Part shown: positions 35,373-48,031 of the stretch, in pieces
Position numbering within the stretch: the stretch's first letter is position 1
How the letters are laid out: every line of letters starts with the position of its first letter
NCBI GenBank assembly: GCA_021018815.1
Contig: JAITYX010000077.1
Location: 2,332,501-2,396,500 of the forward strand
DNA from: Talinum fruticosum
Taxonomy: Eukaryota > Streptophyta > Magnoliopsida > Caryophyllales > Talinaceae
Length of the DNA stretch: 64,000 nt
Direction of reading: 5' to 3'
Notes under the pieces: model-generated
Seen by the model: the letters and a program-made list of their open reading frames with translations, nothing else
Told to the model about the DNA's origin: nothing
The model's database searches: none
Position numbers and translations under genes: made by a program

Positions 35373-35731
35373 AATCCCTCTCTGAATCATATTATCTATA
35401 CACTCGGAAGGCTGAGAAAACCAACTTAGATAACCCGTTTGATTCATTTGCTACGGAGTATTTGGAAAAGCAGAAATGATAAAGTCTTCAACAATGGATC
35501 TTTCAATTCCATTGCCAGAATCCTTCAAGTCAAATCATCTTGGGCTAATGGCGATCTAGGAGCATACTGGATCAATATTTCAACTCATCCTCACCTTCTC
35601 CCCCACTACGGGCCAACACTTCTCACCATCCGATTTGTTGACACAAACCACCCGGAGGATTTATCAAAGTCAACTTTGACGGTTCAAGGTCTTCTTCAGC
35701 GGCGGCGAGAGGTTTCGTTATCGAAGTTGGG

Positions 35732-36019
35732 ATGACGAGGTTTCTACAAGTAAGAGCAACAAATTTGGGGTCAACCTTAGTTCTTTTAGTAAAGGCTACT
35801 GCCATAAGAAATTGTGTCAAAGCGGCAGTTCAAGTGGGGTATCGTTCTATCATTTTGGAAGGAGATAACCTAATGGTCATTAAAGCAATTAAAGGAGAAA
35901 TCCAAATTCTTTGGGAAATCCAGACGTTGATTCAAGACACTCATCGTTTCCTTCGTATGTGTAACCAAGTTTTTATTCATCACACGTTTAGAGAAGGGAA
36001 TCAGTTGCCGATTGGGTAG
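35732..36019 (+). pseudogene. LINE-1 RNase H-like fragment
   Basis: The segment includes a conserved ILEGDNLMVIKAI and a C-terminal FREGNQLPIG that correspond to RNase H-like domains at the end of plant L1 polyproteins (family form: EGDS..V...I and REGN..AD). It starts out of frame with the preceding piece. Confidence 0.7.
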
Positions 36020-36024
36020 TCAAG

Positions 36025-36087
36025 TTTGGTTTTCTACCCCTTCTTCTTCTTTACTTTGGTTTTCTACCCCTTCTTCTTCTTTACTTT
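36025..36087. repeat. Two-copy tandem repeat, 30-bp unit, at the LINE 3' end
   Basis: A 30-base pyrimidine-rich unit beginning GGTTTTCTACCCC is present twice head to tail, just after the RNase H fragment. Confidence 0.85.
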
Positions 36088-36180
36088 CCATTTTAATGGA
36101 GGACAACTTAGGTAAAACCCTTACGAGAAGGGTTACCTATTAGTTGTTGTACTTCCCCATTTAAATTTTTTTTTTAAAAA

Positions 36181-37766
36181 GTCAAATTAATGATGAAATT
36201 ACTGAACTAGTTTAGTTGAGAAAGATCGACTGTTGATACAATTTTTGTAACATATGCACTTACACATTTAAGTTTGATGAATATTATTATGTATTTTTTC
36301 ATTTTTGATTAATGGGCTACGTATTATTAAAATGGCAGGTTGAGATGGAAATAGGGGGTAAATAAAGCGTCCGGGTCATAGACCCAAACCTACAAACATA
36401 ATCTGTAGGGGCTTCACACAGTATAGGTAGCCACTTTTATTGACCGGCCCTCGTCCAAAACTATATTGACCAAAACCCAAAGTCTCAACCTGGTGTCACC
36501 ACTAGTCAAATAGAGAAAAACAATGATGAAGGGGAAAAAAGAAATCATGCATAGACCTTTTGTTTTCCGAATAAGGCTAGAGACCAAAAAGAAATTTGCC
36601 TCTATTTACCTTAAATTAATATATTAGTTGGCTTAATCCATCCAAAAAAACAATTAATAGTTCAATGCATTATGAATTATCAACTTGGAGAATACTCTAA
36701 CTAATAAACATATGTACTAGACATCTAAGGACGGGGGAGGTCGGGTGGGCGTTGAGAATACTATTTATATAAATTATTATCTTATATCAAATATTAACTA
36801 CAATCCATTTGTAAAGAGTACAAGAAAATTTGTGTAAAAAATAGATAAGAAATCATATCTTACCACTAATATAGAAGTTTCGTTTGAATAATTATCACTT
36901 ATAAAATAAAGCTTGAAAAAAGTTGTGCATTTAGAATAAAATTTACTTAGAAAAAGTAGTATTAAGAGAAACAGAACGAGATAAAAATATTTAACAATTT
37001 TACGTCTATATGTATTTTTTTCTGAAAATATCTTTCTTCTTTCTAATTTGTTTAATCTTCAATTTTTTTGTATAGATATCAGCAAAAAGAAATTCTAAAG
37101 GAGCTTATACCATTATCTTTCTTCATCTAATTGTTAAATATTTTCATAAAAAGTAATAATTTGTTAAATTTTTAATTATTTTTTAAAAATTTTAAAAATC
37201 ATGGAGAGACCATGTCCACTCTAATCCCCTAATTCTGTCATTGTAGACATCATAATATACAATCAACTTTATCGAGACTACAAGCATTATATGTATAATT
37301 TTATAACTAAAAATATACCGTTTAGTCATACGTACTTACAACCTTATGCTATCTAATTGTACTCTTTTTATTCATCTAATACATGGCGGGTTGTTTTTTC
37401 CTTTTTTGTTGATTTAGTGGAAATAATTAGGGTCAAATAGTCCAAGTTAACTTGCAAATTAAGATATGACTATCTCTCCCAAAGCGACCCTACCTTTAAA
37501 AAAACAAAGATTTTATCCAAAAAAATACAGATTCAGAGAGTTCGTGCTTAAAAATAGCACTAAACTTGCTTAAAAATAATAAAACATATCACTTTACTTT
37601 AAAAAAAATAAAAAATAGATTTGGACCCAGAAGAGGGGAGGAATATTATATAATGAGTTGTGCTCCAAGCGATAAATTTTTCTTTATTTTGAGATGTTTG
37701 AATAATTTATCTTGAGTTTTGTGTGAGAATTAGTCAAATTAAAAACAAAATGGTTTGTATGATTAA
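36181..37766. other. Intergenic DNA
   Basis: No gene seen. AT-rich, with a single arm of the foldback family at about 36729-36867 and no other recognisable structure. Confidence 0.5.
36729..36867 (+). repeat. Solo arm of the foldback element family
   Basis: Aligns with the left arm at 12371-12520: a GC-rich tip with GGTCGGGTGG, then TATCAAATATTAACTACAA and AAATTTGTGTAA, then AAGAAATCAT. The opposite arm is missing. Confidence 0.55.
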
Positions 37767-38191
37767 GGGTGTGTTCGGCAGTAATTTTTAGGTAGTGGTT
37801 AGTGTTTTAGAGGAGGTAAAATACTACTTATCTAAAATTATAAGTATTTGGCAATGTAGTGTTTGACATAGTGATTAGAGTTTTAGGTAGTATTTTCGAA
37901 AAGGTACCCAAAGTAACGTTTTCAAAAACACTACCTAGTGTTTGCACGTAATTTTCAAAATTGTCCTTTTTATTTTTTAAAAGTTTTTATCAATTATGTC
38001 CTTTTAAGTAATTTTATACAAATCTGTTACTTAAAGAGCTACTATTATCATACACGCTTATTTTAAATCATTAGTTAAACATCTAACCACTAATCACTAT
38101 AGTCAGTAACAACTAATTGCTAATAAAACAGGTTAACAGCTATTAAAACAGTTAATCACTAATAAAATAACTAATTTTACCGAATACGCCT
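37767..38191. mobile_element. Tourist-like MITE
   Basis: The ends are GGGTGTGTTCGGCA on the left and, reverse complemented, GGCGTATTCGGTAA on the right. Both sides are flanked by TTAA, compatible with the TTA/TAA target preference of PIF/Harbinger elements. The body contains short repeated inversions and no coding capacity. It resembles the repeats at 3953 and 51757 in composition and motif order. Confidence 0.6.
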
Positions 38192-38451
38192 TAAGAATTC
38201 TCTAGTTTAAAAGATGATGATGATGATTTATGAATTGAGAATATGATCTGATCGTTGTGTGGTCATTTAATTTTGGATATGATGAGGAATGACGTGATAA
38301 AAGACAATACAGGTTTGTACTTACAATACATGTTAATATATTTTAAGCGAGATGATTTTGACATCTCGAAAAGGGTAAAGATGCAAATGCAAGAAATTTT
38401 GAGAGGGGATCCACGTTGGATAATTATAATGTTCAAACTTGATTTGGATCT

Positions 38452-38735
38452 TGTTTGACCAACAACTTTTTAAATAGTTTTTCGACCCAAATTAGCGGTT
38501 TGACCTAGTAAGTTAATTTGAATGTTTGATAAATTAACTTCATAGAAGAGTTTTTTTAGTCCAAATTACCTTTTTGTCTCATAACTTTATCGTCATAATA
38601 AATCATTTTATCAAAAAAATTTCTTAAAATAGCGAATATAACAGCTACTATAGACAAGTAATACGATAATAGTATGTCAATTAATTAATAGTTAATTAAA
38701 ATAGCTAACAACTTTTTATCAAACACGAAGTTGTT
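38452..38735. mobile_element. Small MITE-like element
   Basis: Inverted ends of about 22 bases: CTTGTTTGACCAACAACTTT on the left, and TTCGTGTTTGATAAAAAGTT read from the right. The interior is non-coding. Target duplication not resolved. Confidence 0.45.
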
Positions 38736-39750
38736 TCACTTACATTCAATGGAGGATATAAGTCAGGTTAAATATTTCTGAAGATCTACTATGATTACTA
38801 ATTCCTCACTATTTTATTCCTTCTCTTACTTATTTTATATTTCATTTCGAAGCTTTTAAATCAATAACTATTTCCAGTGAAAAAAATATATATGAATTTC
38901 TTGATATTGGTACATTTGCTTTTGTTTTTTATTTATTTAAGTAAGAGCATTATCTCTTCCCAATCGCAAGTGTTTAAGATAAAGGTTCCCAATAACAAGT
39001 GCGCCTTCGAGGATTGAAACTTGTATTATCCTTTTTATCGTTGTGAGCCAACACTTTACTATTATTAGTCGGTATATCTATTTATATCAGTATAATTTAG
39101 GCTATTTATATATTAAATCTCTCCAAATTCTCCTCATGCAGAGTTATCCACACTAGAAGTGTTATTATTGCACCATCTTGTGCAATTAATACATTACCTT
39201 AGATTTTTTGGTTAAACTTTAGTTTAGTGGTTCCTCTTCTCCTATACCTATAATTTGGTCTACCCAATAAAAAATGGAACTAGTAAAAACTCATAGGTTT
39301 GACTTATTAAGTCCAAGCTAACAAAGGTCAACCTCGAGAATAAAACCACACAAATTCAAATTAGTATTAATTCAAATTAGAATAACAACATAAAGTCAAT
39401 CGAACAAATTCAGATTCAAATTAGTATTAATATTAAAATAAATATATAACAACGATGTCAAATGAGCGAAAGACTCTTAATTTGCAATAAAACCATGACC
39501 TATTGGCACAAATTGTCATAAGTAGAATGGTTCAATATAATTAATTCTTGACATTCAAGAAACAAAAGAGAGAAATTCAGGTTCAAAAGTAAGAAAAGTA
39601 TAGGCCAAACCATGCCTCCAAATTTAAGAACCCTAATATAAGAAGACCATTTTTTGGGGGTTGTTTTCTGGAATTTGGACTACTTTTACTTCTCTTTTTC
39701 GACATTTTGATATTAAGTATATGATGAGATGAGCCGATGCCTAAAAAGAC

Positions 39751-39773
39751 AAAAAAAAAAAAAAAAAAAAAAA
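39751..39773. repeat. Poly(A) tract
   Basis: Twenty-three consecutive A bases. It may be the tail of an old retroposed insertion, but no matching flanking repeat was identified. Confidence 0.9.
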
Positions 39774-40463
39774 GAGCTTGGGTTTGAAATGTGACCAAAA
39801 AATTCAATCTATCACGAATATTAAACCATGCTTGGTTGAACAAAATCAATTTGGCATATTAGTGGCAAATTGCAAGATAAAGACTGCTAATTAGGTATAT
39901 GTTTGATCTTTTTGAGTCATTTTTAGTTTTCTTGAAAAAAATAATAAAAAAGGGTAAGAATATTCATAAATATGGTTTTTTTTTTTAAGAAAAGAATATT
40001 CATAGCTTTTATAGTTCTAAAAGATCCCATATTTAGTAATTTAATGTAATACCTAGGGGTCAAGGTAAGGTAAATGGCCTCGTCCATTACAGTCTTGTCT
40101 CGTAATACATGGTGGGCCTTCATAGATCAGGGGAGAGGGATAAATTTGAAGAATATTAGGCCACCATGCAAACACAAAATGTAAAGTTTGTATATAGTAG
40201 TTTCATTTGAACATGATAAGATTGAATAAGACTTGTTTAATTGGTTTATACATTCAATTGGTTCTTTTTCTGAAAAAATAAATAACAAGGATTCGAAAAA
40301 GGGTTTTAGGAATTTAAGAATTCGAACTTTTGGGAGTTTAAAAACTAATAATTCGTACTTCAAAAATTCTTGTAAGTGAGTTGAACTTTAGATGTAATTT
40401 TTTTTTTTGGGTATCTTATCACCAAATTTGACTTAGTGGAGGGATAATGTGGCAGCAACAGAG

Positions 40464-40502
40464 TACTACTACTACTATTACTACTACTAATAATAATAAT
40501 AG
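40464..40502. repeat. Compound trinucleotide microsatellite
   Basis: Repeated ACT units with one interruption, passing into AAT units. Confidence 0.85.
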
Positions 40503-40940
40503 CAACTTCTTAATAAAAATAATAAATAAATGTTAGATGCGTAGTACACTCTCTAACAGTTTTTTCTTTATCGTAAATAATATAACTTTAAGAATTTATT
40601 TATGTTATTTACTTTTATAGGAAATAAGCTAAACCTAATGAATTATGGATAATAGAGCACCCAATTATGCAAGTCAAGTAATTGTCGTTACCTTCAACGA
40701 GCTTTAGTTAGTTGAGATCAAGTTTTGAAGACTCTACGTCCAAGAGCACAAATCGATACACATACAGCTACCAAAGACATCCCGATGTTTTCCAACAAAT
40801 GCCAAAGTAAGAAGAAACTTAGATGAAGGCCCACAAAATGCCCACACCGAGGCAGGTCCCACAGTCTAGCCCGTGACCCTTGGGGATTCGGGTCGCATTT
40901 TTGTCATTTTGATGCTTATAATGTCATTTTTTGCTGAGAT

Positions 40941-43186
40941 TATAACGCCCCCAAATCCCATAATCACCAATTTAGTCTTAATGACTAATTAACTAGTAAT
41001 TAGCGCAGCGGAAAGTAATATTAGAAGCGTTACCGCCGCTCTATACAAAGAGCGAGGCAACTCCTTTGAAAACATAATATGAGCAGGACTCTAGTGCGTC
41101 ATTTGTGGAAATAAAGTTCAAAACATCTCAAACACCAAACTTGTACAACCTCAAGTCAAGTTGACGAGTACCATTATAATTACAACTTGTTTAATAAAAA
41201 AATATATAACTTCCAAATATCACATCCTTTACTACTACTGTGAGCTTCTAAGTCTCGTTGACCACAATAAATATGTCTACTCCTTACTTCTATCAACATT
41301 AGTATTATCTAAAACAAAATATACAAAAACATTTTGAAATAGTGAGCCGAAGCTCAATACATTTATCCTTGCACTATAAATGAATATTATGTAAAGTTAT
41401 TTGTGAGCACGTGCATTTCAATTCATTTATAAATCGGATAGGAAGAAAGTAAAACAATTATTAATTTATTATCCGAGTGGTTCCTTACGATAATCGGTTT
41501 CCTTAAATATGCGTATACCCATACCGATCGGTAAAGTCTCGGTTGATAATGGCCAAATATATATATATGGGTGTAATCACAAGTCCGATCACGCTTGGTA
41601 TGATTGATATGAGCGAGGCCATATAATTAGGTGATAAATAATATTTGAAATGGTTCATTTCATTAAGCAAACCATTTGATATTGTTATATATAATTAAAC
41701 ATATGGATTTTCGTAAGGTATAAGCAATAAACGTACCTTATCCTTGATATCCTTTACTGATACATAATGATGTGCATTGGCTCGACAACCGTTGGAGGAT
41801 CCTCTTACGCTACTTAAGTAAACAAGTGATATAGTCAATAATTTGATTAGTTATTCCTTGCAAGTTTTAAATCTTTTTATGCAAAACTCAATATTTCATT
41901 CTTAGATTAATTGTTATAATATGATTTTCTTAGGAAATATTTTGCTCTTTATTTAAACCATTCCTATTGATCATCATATTAGCCCCCAAATACACTTAGT
42001 TACTACTAGGGTATAAATTCGCAGTTTATGTGCTCCGGGACTCCTTAATAATTTATATCTTTATTTATGTGTATATATATATTATTTTCTTTGAATAATA
42101 TTCTTATATTAATTTTTCTCATCATTATTTTTCACATACTTCTATTTCCAACCTTTTTCATATATATGTGATATTTGTATACTTCTCACGTCAATTAAAA
42201 AGTTATTCGTATATGATTAATTGTATCTCAGCTTATACTAACTTAAAAATGAAACAATAAAATAGAAGTGAACTCTTAACATCCAAAGTAGTTATTTAAT
42301 ATGGTCCCTTATTATTAATTACGAATTAACTCGAAAATTTATGCGAAATTGTCACAAATTCCTATAACAAAACCTTGAGCGTTTTGGTCATATTTTAAAG
42401 TTAATTTAGAAAATTCATATCTTGCTTATCCGATGTCGAATCAAGGCATAAAACCCCAATTTAGATAGCTTGAAAAGTTCTCTAAAAATTTCATTTAAAT
42501 CATAAAGTCCAAAAAGAACAATAAGAACCTCAAAAACTTACTTGAATCGAAGTACTCCCAATTTACGCAAAAATTACATCGTTTCGATAAAACGGTCATA
42601 AGTCGAATTGTACACCTCCAAATCCAGCAAAATTTGATTTGTTGGAAAGATAATTTCTTGTTTTATGTTATAACATATTTATAAACTTTAATACATCCAA
42701 AATTACTCCATATTCTAGCCTTATATACCTCTTATTTTACACCTTATTTTAACTTTTCCTTTCTCCTACCTTGCTTACTCCCTAAGGGTAACTTCTATAC
42801 TCTAACCCTTGAACATATCTTTATTTATATTTTTAATCTATATTTTTTTCCCAAATAACACATGTAACATAATTTCAAGATCATCTTTTCCTTCTCTCTA
42901 CTTCTTTTTGTGTTTCTTTATCTACCAAGCAAAAAAAACCCTCCAAACTCTTCATGTTCTCCATACTCCTTATTCCTTTTCTTATCATTATTTTTGGTGT
43001 GTTTCTTCTTGGTGCTTTAAGAGAGGAAAATCAACTCCTATTTATAGGAATTTCAAACCAATGCATGCATGATACTTGTCAAGTTGTTTTTAGAAAACCA
43101 TATGCTAAAACCATGTGAATTTTAAAAAATTATGGCTAAACAAAACCATGGTTTTGGCAAATCCATGTGCAAGCTAAAACAATTGG

Positions 43187-43281
<95 letters not shown>

Positions 43282-43865
43282 TATTTATTTATTTATTTAA
43301 TTATTTGGTTTATTACTAAGTATGTATTTGACTTAACTTGATTTTGACTTTGGCTTGACCAATTTTATATGATTTGGTAACTTATTAAATATAATGTCAT
43401 TAGTTTTGATACTTGTGAATTAATTTAATAAACACATAATTCTAATTATTTTTATAAATATTAAGGCCAAGAAAAATATTATACGACCAATTAAATGACA
43501 TACTCAAATCAAGTATTCATAAGTAAGTGTTCATAATTGATCTTATTTATTAAGTTTATTTTTACCCTATTTATATAGGGCATATGTATATGTTTAAGTG
43601 AGTTACTACATTTTTTTGTAAAGTTATAAGGATGTAATTATATTTTTATTATTTAGTATTTGACATTCAATATTTAGCTCGATCATCTCATTAGTAACCT
43701 TATTTATCCAACATATGCCTAAATTGTATGTTTGATCAAAAACCTCCACGGTAGTTCGAGCCCTGCAAAAACAAACACTTATAAATTTCGAATTGAAGCG
43801 CATGTGCTCGATTAAGTTAGCTTAATTAGTGTTTAATAATATTAATTAGGGTAGAGTTGTTACGA
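40941..43865. mobile_element. Candidate solo LTR, about 2.9 kb
   Basis: The left edge reads TATAACGCCCCCAAATCCC and soon after GCGCAGCGGAAA, wording typical of plant Ty3-type LTR ends. The right edge reads GAGTTGTTAC, so the tips form a short imperfect inverted repeat (TAAC/GTTA). A 5-bp direct repeat, GAGAT, lies on both sides (40936-40940 and 43866-43870). No polyprotein is present. The terminal dinucleotides deviate from TG/CA and one base at the right edge is ambiguous, so this is a proposal only. A (TA)n tract lies inside at 43189-43277. Confidence 0.35.
43189..43277. repeat. Long (TA)n microsatellite
   Basis: About 88 bases of alternating T and A, followed by a TTTA-type repeat. The apparent Tyr-Ile open frame across it is not a gene. 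Confidence 0.95.
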
Positions 43866-43870
43866 GAGAT

Positions 43871-46615
43871 TGGGGAGAGACCACTTACAGAGAGCTTGGT
43901 TATTAGGGTTTTGAGTTTCAGACTAGGTTTGTAGTTAGTCAAAATAAAATTCTATTAAGGAGATTAATTAAATTAAATTAATGTATATTAGGGTTAGAAG
44001 ATTGTGAACCATGAAATTTTCAAGTATAAATGACTAAGTGTTCTCCCATTTTCTTTTCTCTCCTTATTTCTTTGTTTTCCTCTTGCTCATTTTGCTACAT
44101 TTACTTGTTTTATGAAAGCTAGATTCACTTTCTCTACCTCCTTCATGCTTGCGTTGCTAGTTTAGAATTGAGCTTAGACTTTTTTTCATGTTTTGTGAGT
44201 ACTTTTGTTGTCTTTGGTTATGATTAGTCCTTTAATGATTAATTAGTCAAGTATTAAAGTTAGCCAAACCTAATTATGCTTTCAAATTTGAGTTTTCTCC
44301 TATGTTTATTAGGTGTTCCATAAAATGTTTGAAAGAGTTTTCATTTATATTTTTTGGCAATTGACTTATGCCGAAAGGTGAGATCAATTTGTTAGTGCAG
44401 GAGAGTTGAATAGTTAGGATTTTAGCATAATAATAGCCCAAACTCAAGTTCGGTCTAAGGGTTGCTAACATTGTAGCCTATTTGGGCTAACCCCATGAAA
44501 ATAGTTGGTTCGGACACTTAGACTGCCTCTTTACCTATGAAAGCGAGGCTTGAGTGAGATTTCTCGATATAACCGACCATCTTAATTTGCTAACTTAAAT
44601 TGGGTACTTTAGGATCTTCTCTTGGTTAATTAGTTCATTAATTGAAAAAATAGCACAAGCTACCTTTTTAGCTTTTATTAGTTTAGCTTTCATTGTTCAA
44701 ATATTCCACATTTATGAATTGGCCTAACTTGAGCAACTTGGATTAGGTTTCGGTACTTAAAACTCTTTTTTCGTGGTTCGACACATCGAGTATTTACTCA
44801 AAATTCATTATATATAAACAGTAGAAACTGTAACCAACAATAAATAAGGAATGTCTCTCTCTCTCCCCTCCCCCTTCCCCTACAGCCACCATCACTGTTG
44901 CGATGCCCATGCAAACATGAGGACCAGCATATGACATAAGTAGATAAAGTTTGTACTCATTATAGAGAACCCGTGAAGTATTGACAAGATGGTAATGACG
45001 GATTTTCACGAGAAATTACGATTCAATTCTCCCTAAAAAAAAAAATATGTGCATGTGTTTTACCCATTAAAAAAGAAAAATATAGCCTATGTTTAAGTCA
45101 TATACAACTCTTAGTAAGAAAGTGAATGAAATAGATGACATCCATATATCGATAATATTCTAACAAAAAAACTATTTTAATAAAATAAGTGGTAAATATA
45201 CTTTCGACTATTTTTGTATTTGCATTATTGTTTTGGCACAGACTGCCTTTTCAACTTCATTATGTTTTTTCGACCATCGATGAGCTATAGTGTAACTTCA
45301 TAAATTATGTATATGTGTGATATATAATGGATCGACTTGGAAAAACAAACATCAATACCTTGATTGAGCCATATGAATGTTTATTCGTTGAACCATTCCT
45401 AATCAACCAATGAGACTAACTACTACATTTATCAAAGAAATAATCTCTAATTGCATTAATAACCATAACAAAACTTACACAAATAGATGAAAGAAATAGC
45501 TCAAACAAAGGGCGAGAAGTAAAAAAATAGAAAGGAAAACCCTAATTCTTACAAGAAGTAGAGAAAATTTATTCAAAGAAAACAACATATGCAAATATTA
45601 ATATAAACAGAAGAAACTAAAGTAAAAGGGGTTTAACATTGGAAGTAATTAGGCAATCCTAACCCTAATCTTACCCAACCTAAATTTTTTACAAAATTGA
45701 TTCTTTTTTGTAAGATAAATTAACTTATAGGATTAAATATCACTTTACTCTAAGTTGATCCGAATTGAAAATTATTTGAATCAAATTAAACTAAAATAAA
45801 ATTTTAATAGACTCGAAATACAACCTGATTTGAACTTAACCCGACGGACACCCTCCAACCGAACTACCCATTTCAAGTTTAATGCTTAGGGGTTGGATGG
45901 CCCACTAAATTGTTCATAATATACGAGTTAATTAGGTGGCTCAACTTATTATATTCAAGAAATATATAAAATTAGGGTTTAAAGAGAAGAAAGAAAGAAT
46001 ACGAAAGAAAATCAAATATCATAAGATAACTCGTTGAAGTATGAAATTGTTGGTATATGCATGAGTTGTGTTTAGACTCTTAATTTTTGCATGTCTTGGG
46101 TTGGTTCCCATCATTCCCTCAGGAAAAACAGTGTCATTTTCCATACACAACACAAGGAAAATATCTGATAAATTTCCATGAAAATTTAGGGAGAAAGTCT
46201 CATGACAAATAATAATTATGCCTATGATCGTTATTCTCGTGATATTATGTATCTCTCCTCTGATCATGGTTGTCGTTGACTTTCTGTAAATTCCATTGAG
46301 TTACCAATCTCGCTAATCATCGTCATCTAGACAAGTAATTAAACTAATAACAACAACGATAATGATCTTGTCTTTCATGCCCTGTTGTCCTCATTTGGAC
46401 TTGAAAAGACAAAGTACTTGTTGTAAGGAACCTCAGACCGGCAAAGCTGACCACAAACTTGAGTAGAATGACCCAAATTTATACAGATATGACACCTAAA
46501 ATTATTAACCTGAAGTTGAGTTGAAACTGCAATTGATCCAAGTCGAACGGAAACCCACCAAAGCATTTTTTTCTCCAAATTTATTCTTCTTTACCAAAAA
46601 AATTTATCAAACTAA
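43871..46615. other. Intergenic DNA
   Basis: No gene seen. The stretch 44030-44170 has a TATAAATGA motif followed by a long pyrimidine-rich leader-like region without a supported open frame. The stretch 45730-45860 contains the degenerate CCGAACC-like wording that also occurs at other places in the window. Confidence 0.4.
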
Positions 46616-47003
46616 GTGTGTTTGTTTGAGTGGAAAATATTTTCTCAGAAAATTATCATTCTATTTTCCGACGTTTGGTAGCATAAGTGTTGGATAAATA
46701 TTTTCCGGGGAAAATAATTTCCCCCAATCAATGAAAAATAAATTTTCTTTTATGACGAAGGAAGTTAATTTTCCTCTACCTTAATCAAGGGAAAATAAAG
46801 TCTTATCAATGGGAGTTCAAGTTATAAACTTTTTTTACTTTGCCGCCTTCATTTTCTTTTTTCAAGTTTTGTCCTTATCTTTTTCCCTTTTTTGTTGTAA
46901 AGTTCATAAATGAAATTTTTTTTACAATATTTTTTTTAATTTCTATTATTTTATACATAGAAAAGTTTGATTATAGGGAGATGTACAAACTTATCAAATT
47001 TAG

Positions 47004-47096
<93 letters not shown>

Positions 47097-47307
47097 AGTT
47101 TTGAAGTTGAATTAGTTATTTACTTTTTTCTTTCATATTTATTGAGTTTTTATGGTTGATTTTTGTATTAAGTAACTATTTTAGAAAATTATTTTTCTTC
47201 TACCAAACAAAGGAAAATGTGGGTGGAAAATAGTTTTCCTTGGAAATTCATTTTCCCATGAAAAATATTTTCTTGGGAAAATATTTTCCCTTCAACCAAA
47301 AACACCA
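46616..47307. mobile_element. MITE-like element containing a (TA)n tract
   Basis: The left end (GTGTGTTTGTTTGAGTGGAA) and the reverse complement of the right end (TGGTGTTTTTGGTTGAAGGG) form an inverted pair that continues inwards as repeated GGAAAATATTTTC motifs. TAA flanks the left side and TAA the right side after one base. The interior is AT-rich with (TA)n at 47007-47092. Non-coding. Confidence 0.5.
47007..47092. repeat. Long (TA)n microsatellite
   Basis: About 86 bases of alternating T and A. Confidence 0.95.
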
Positions 47308-48031
47308 TAAAATCATGTGAATCAAGGTAAACTTAAATCACAACCCAACTCGAAACCAAACTAAATAACGCATTTATCATGTCTAAATAGACCTACTATA
47401 TTACTTTGTTGACTACATCGCATTACCCTAATCTTTTGATGTGTGACCGATGTTATTACATCGAGTGATAGCGACGTGAAATTAACCAAAAAATGACAAG
47501 ATAGTTATACCTCAATGTGAGATATAAACTTATGACCAGTTAGCTAAACTTTTCATTCTGCATGCTTATGAAATGACGTGTTTTATTATTTTATGGTATA
47601 TACAATACAGAAAATCTCATCGTGTTTGAAGGAGTAAAACTTCCCTAATTTGGGCCATCACAGAAACAGTCAGAAGCTCCTTCAAACCCTTTTACTCTCC
47701 AAACACAACATTCTGTCTCGTCAAACAATGCACTAGCCAATTTCTCAAAACACGACCATCAAATTTAGAATTCTAGTCTTCAAATCAAAAATTCCTCTTC
47801 AACAACCTACCAAAATCCCCCCCACCCCCCAAAAAAAAATAAACTTGCCTATATACATACACCCAAAGCTCAAATTAAACCCCACGAAGAAGCTACTTAT
47901 AAACAAACCAAGAAAAAGTACAATTTTGTTTTTTGAAAAACCCAAAAGTACAACTTCTGATAAAAAGAGTGAATCGAACAAATAACTACCATCTTTTTTC
48001 CTGCACTTAAAACCCCTATAACTTAGTTGCC
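47308..48031. other. Upstream region of the TIR-only gene
   Basis: No gene. Probably contains the promoter of the TIR gene, but no convincing TATA box at a usual distance from its ATG was seen. A run of C followed by A lies at 47818-47839. Confidence 0.35.

Larger units (their letters stand above)
32990..36180 (+). mobile_element. LINE-1-type retrotransposon, 5'-truncated and inactive
   Basis: The conceptual reading shows, in order, pieces of a plant L1 ORF2: a pre-RT segment (WLTKGDRNSNFFH at about 33062), the reverse transcriptase, a zinc-finger RVT domain and an RNase H-like C-terminus, separated by frameshifts and stops. The endonuclease and ORF1 are missing, as is typical of 5'-truncated insertions. 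The 3' end near 36150-36180 is an AT tract (T-run then A-run). A clear target duplication was not found. The element starts about 45 bases after the stop codon of array unit 6 and is in the same orientation. Confidence 0.85.
38736..40940. other. Intergenic DNA
   Basis: No gene supported. Contains a 23-base poly(A) at 39751-39773 and a compound trinucleotide repeat (ACT then AAT) at about 40464-40502. Open frames at 39583-39849 and 40127-40363 have no recognisable domains. Confidence 0.45.

Noticed and set aside
43132..43341. Open frame of alternating Tyr and Ile
   Set aside because: It is simply the translation of a (TA)n microsatellite. The same applies to 46840-47097 and 53748-53963.
43741..43770. 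GTAGTTCGAGCCC, considered as a tRNA T-arm
   Set aside because: No cloverleaf could be built around it.
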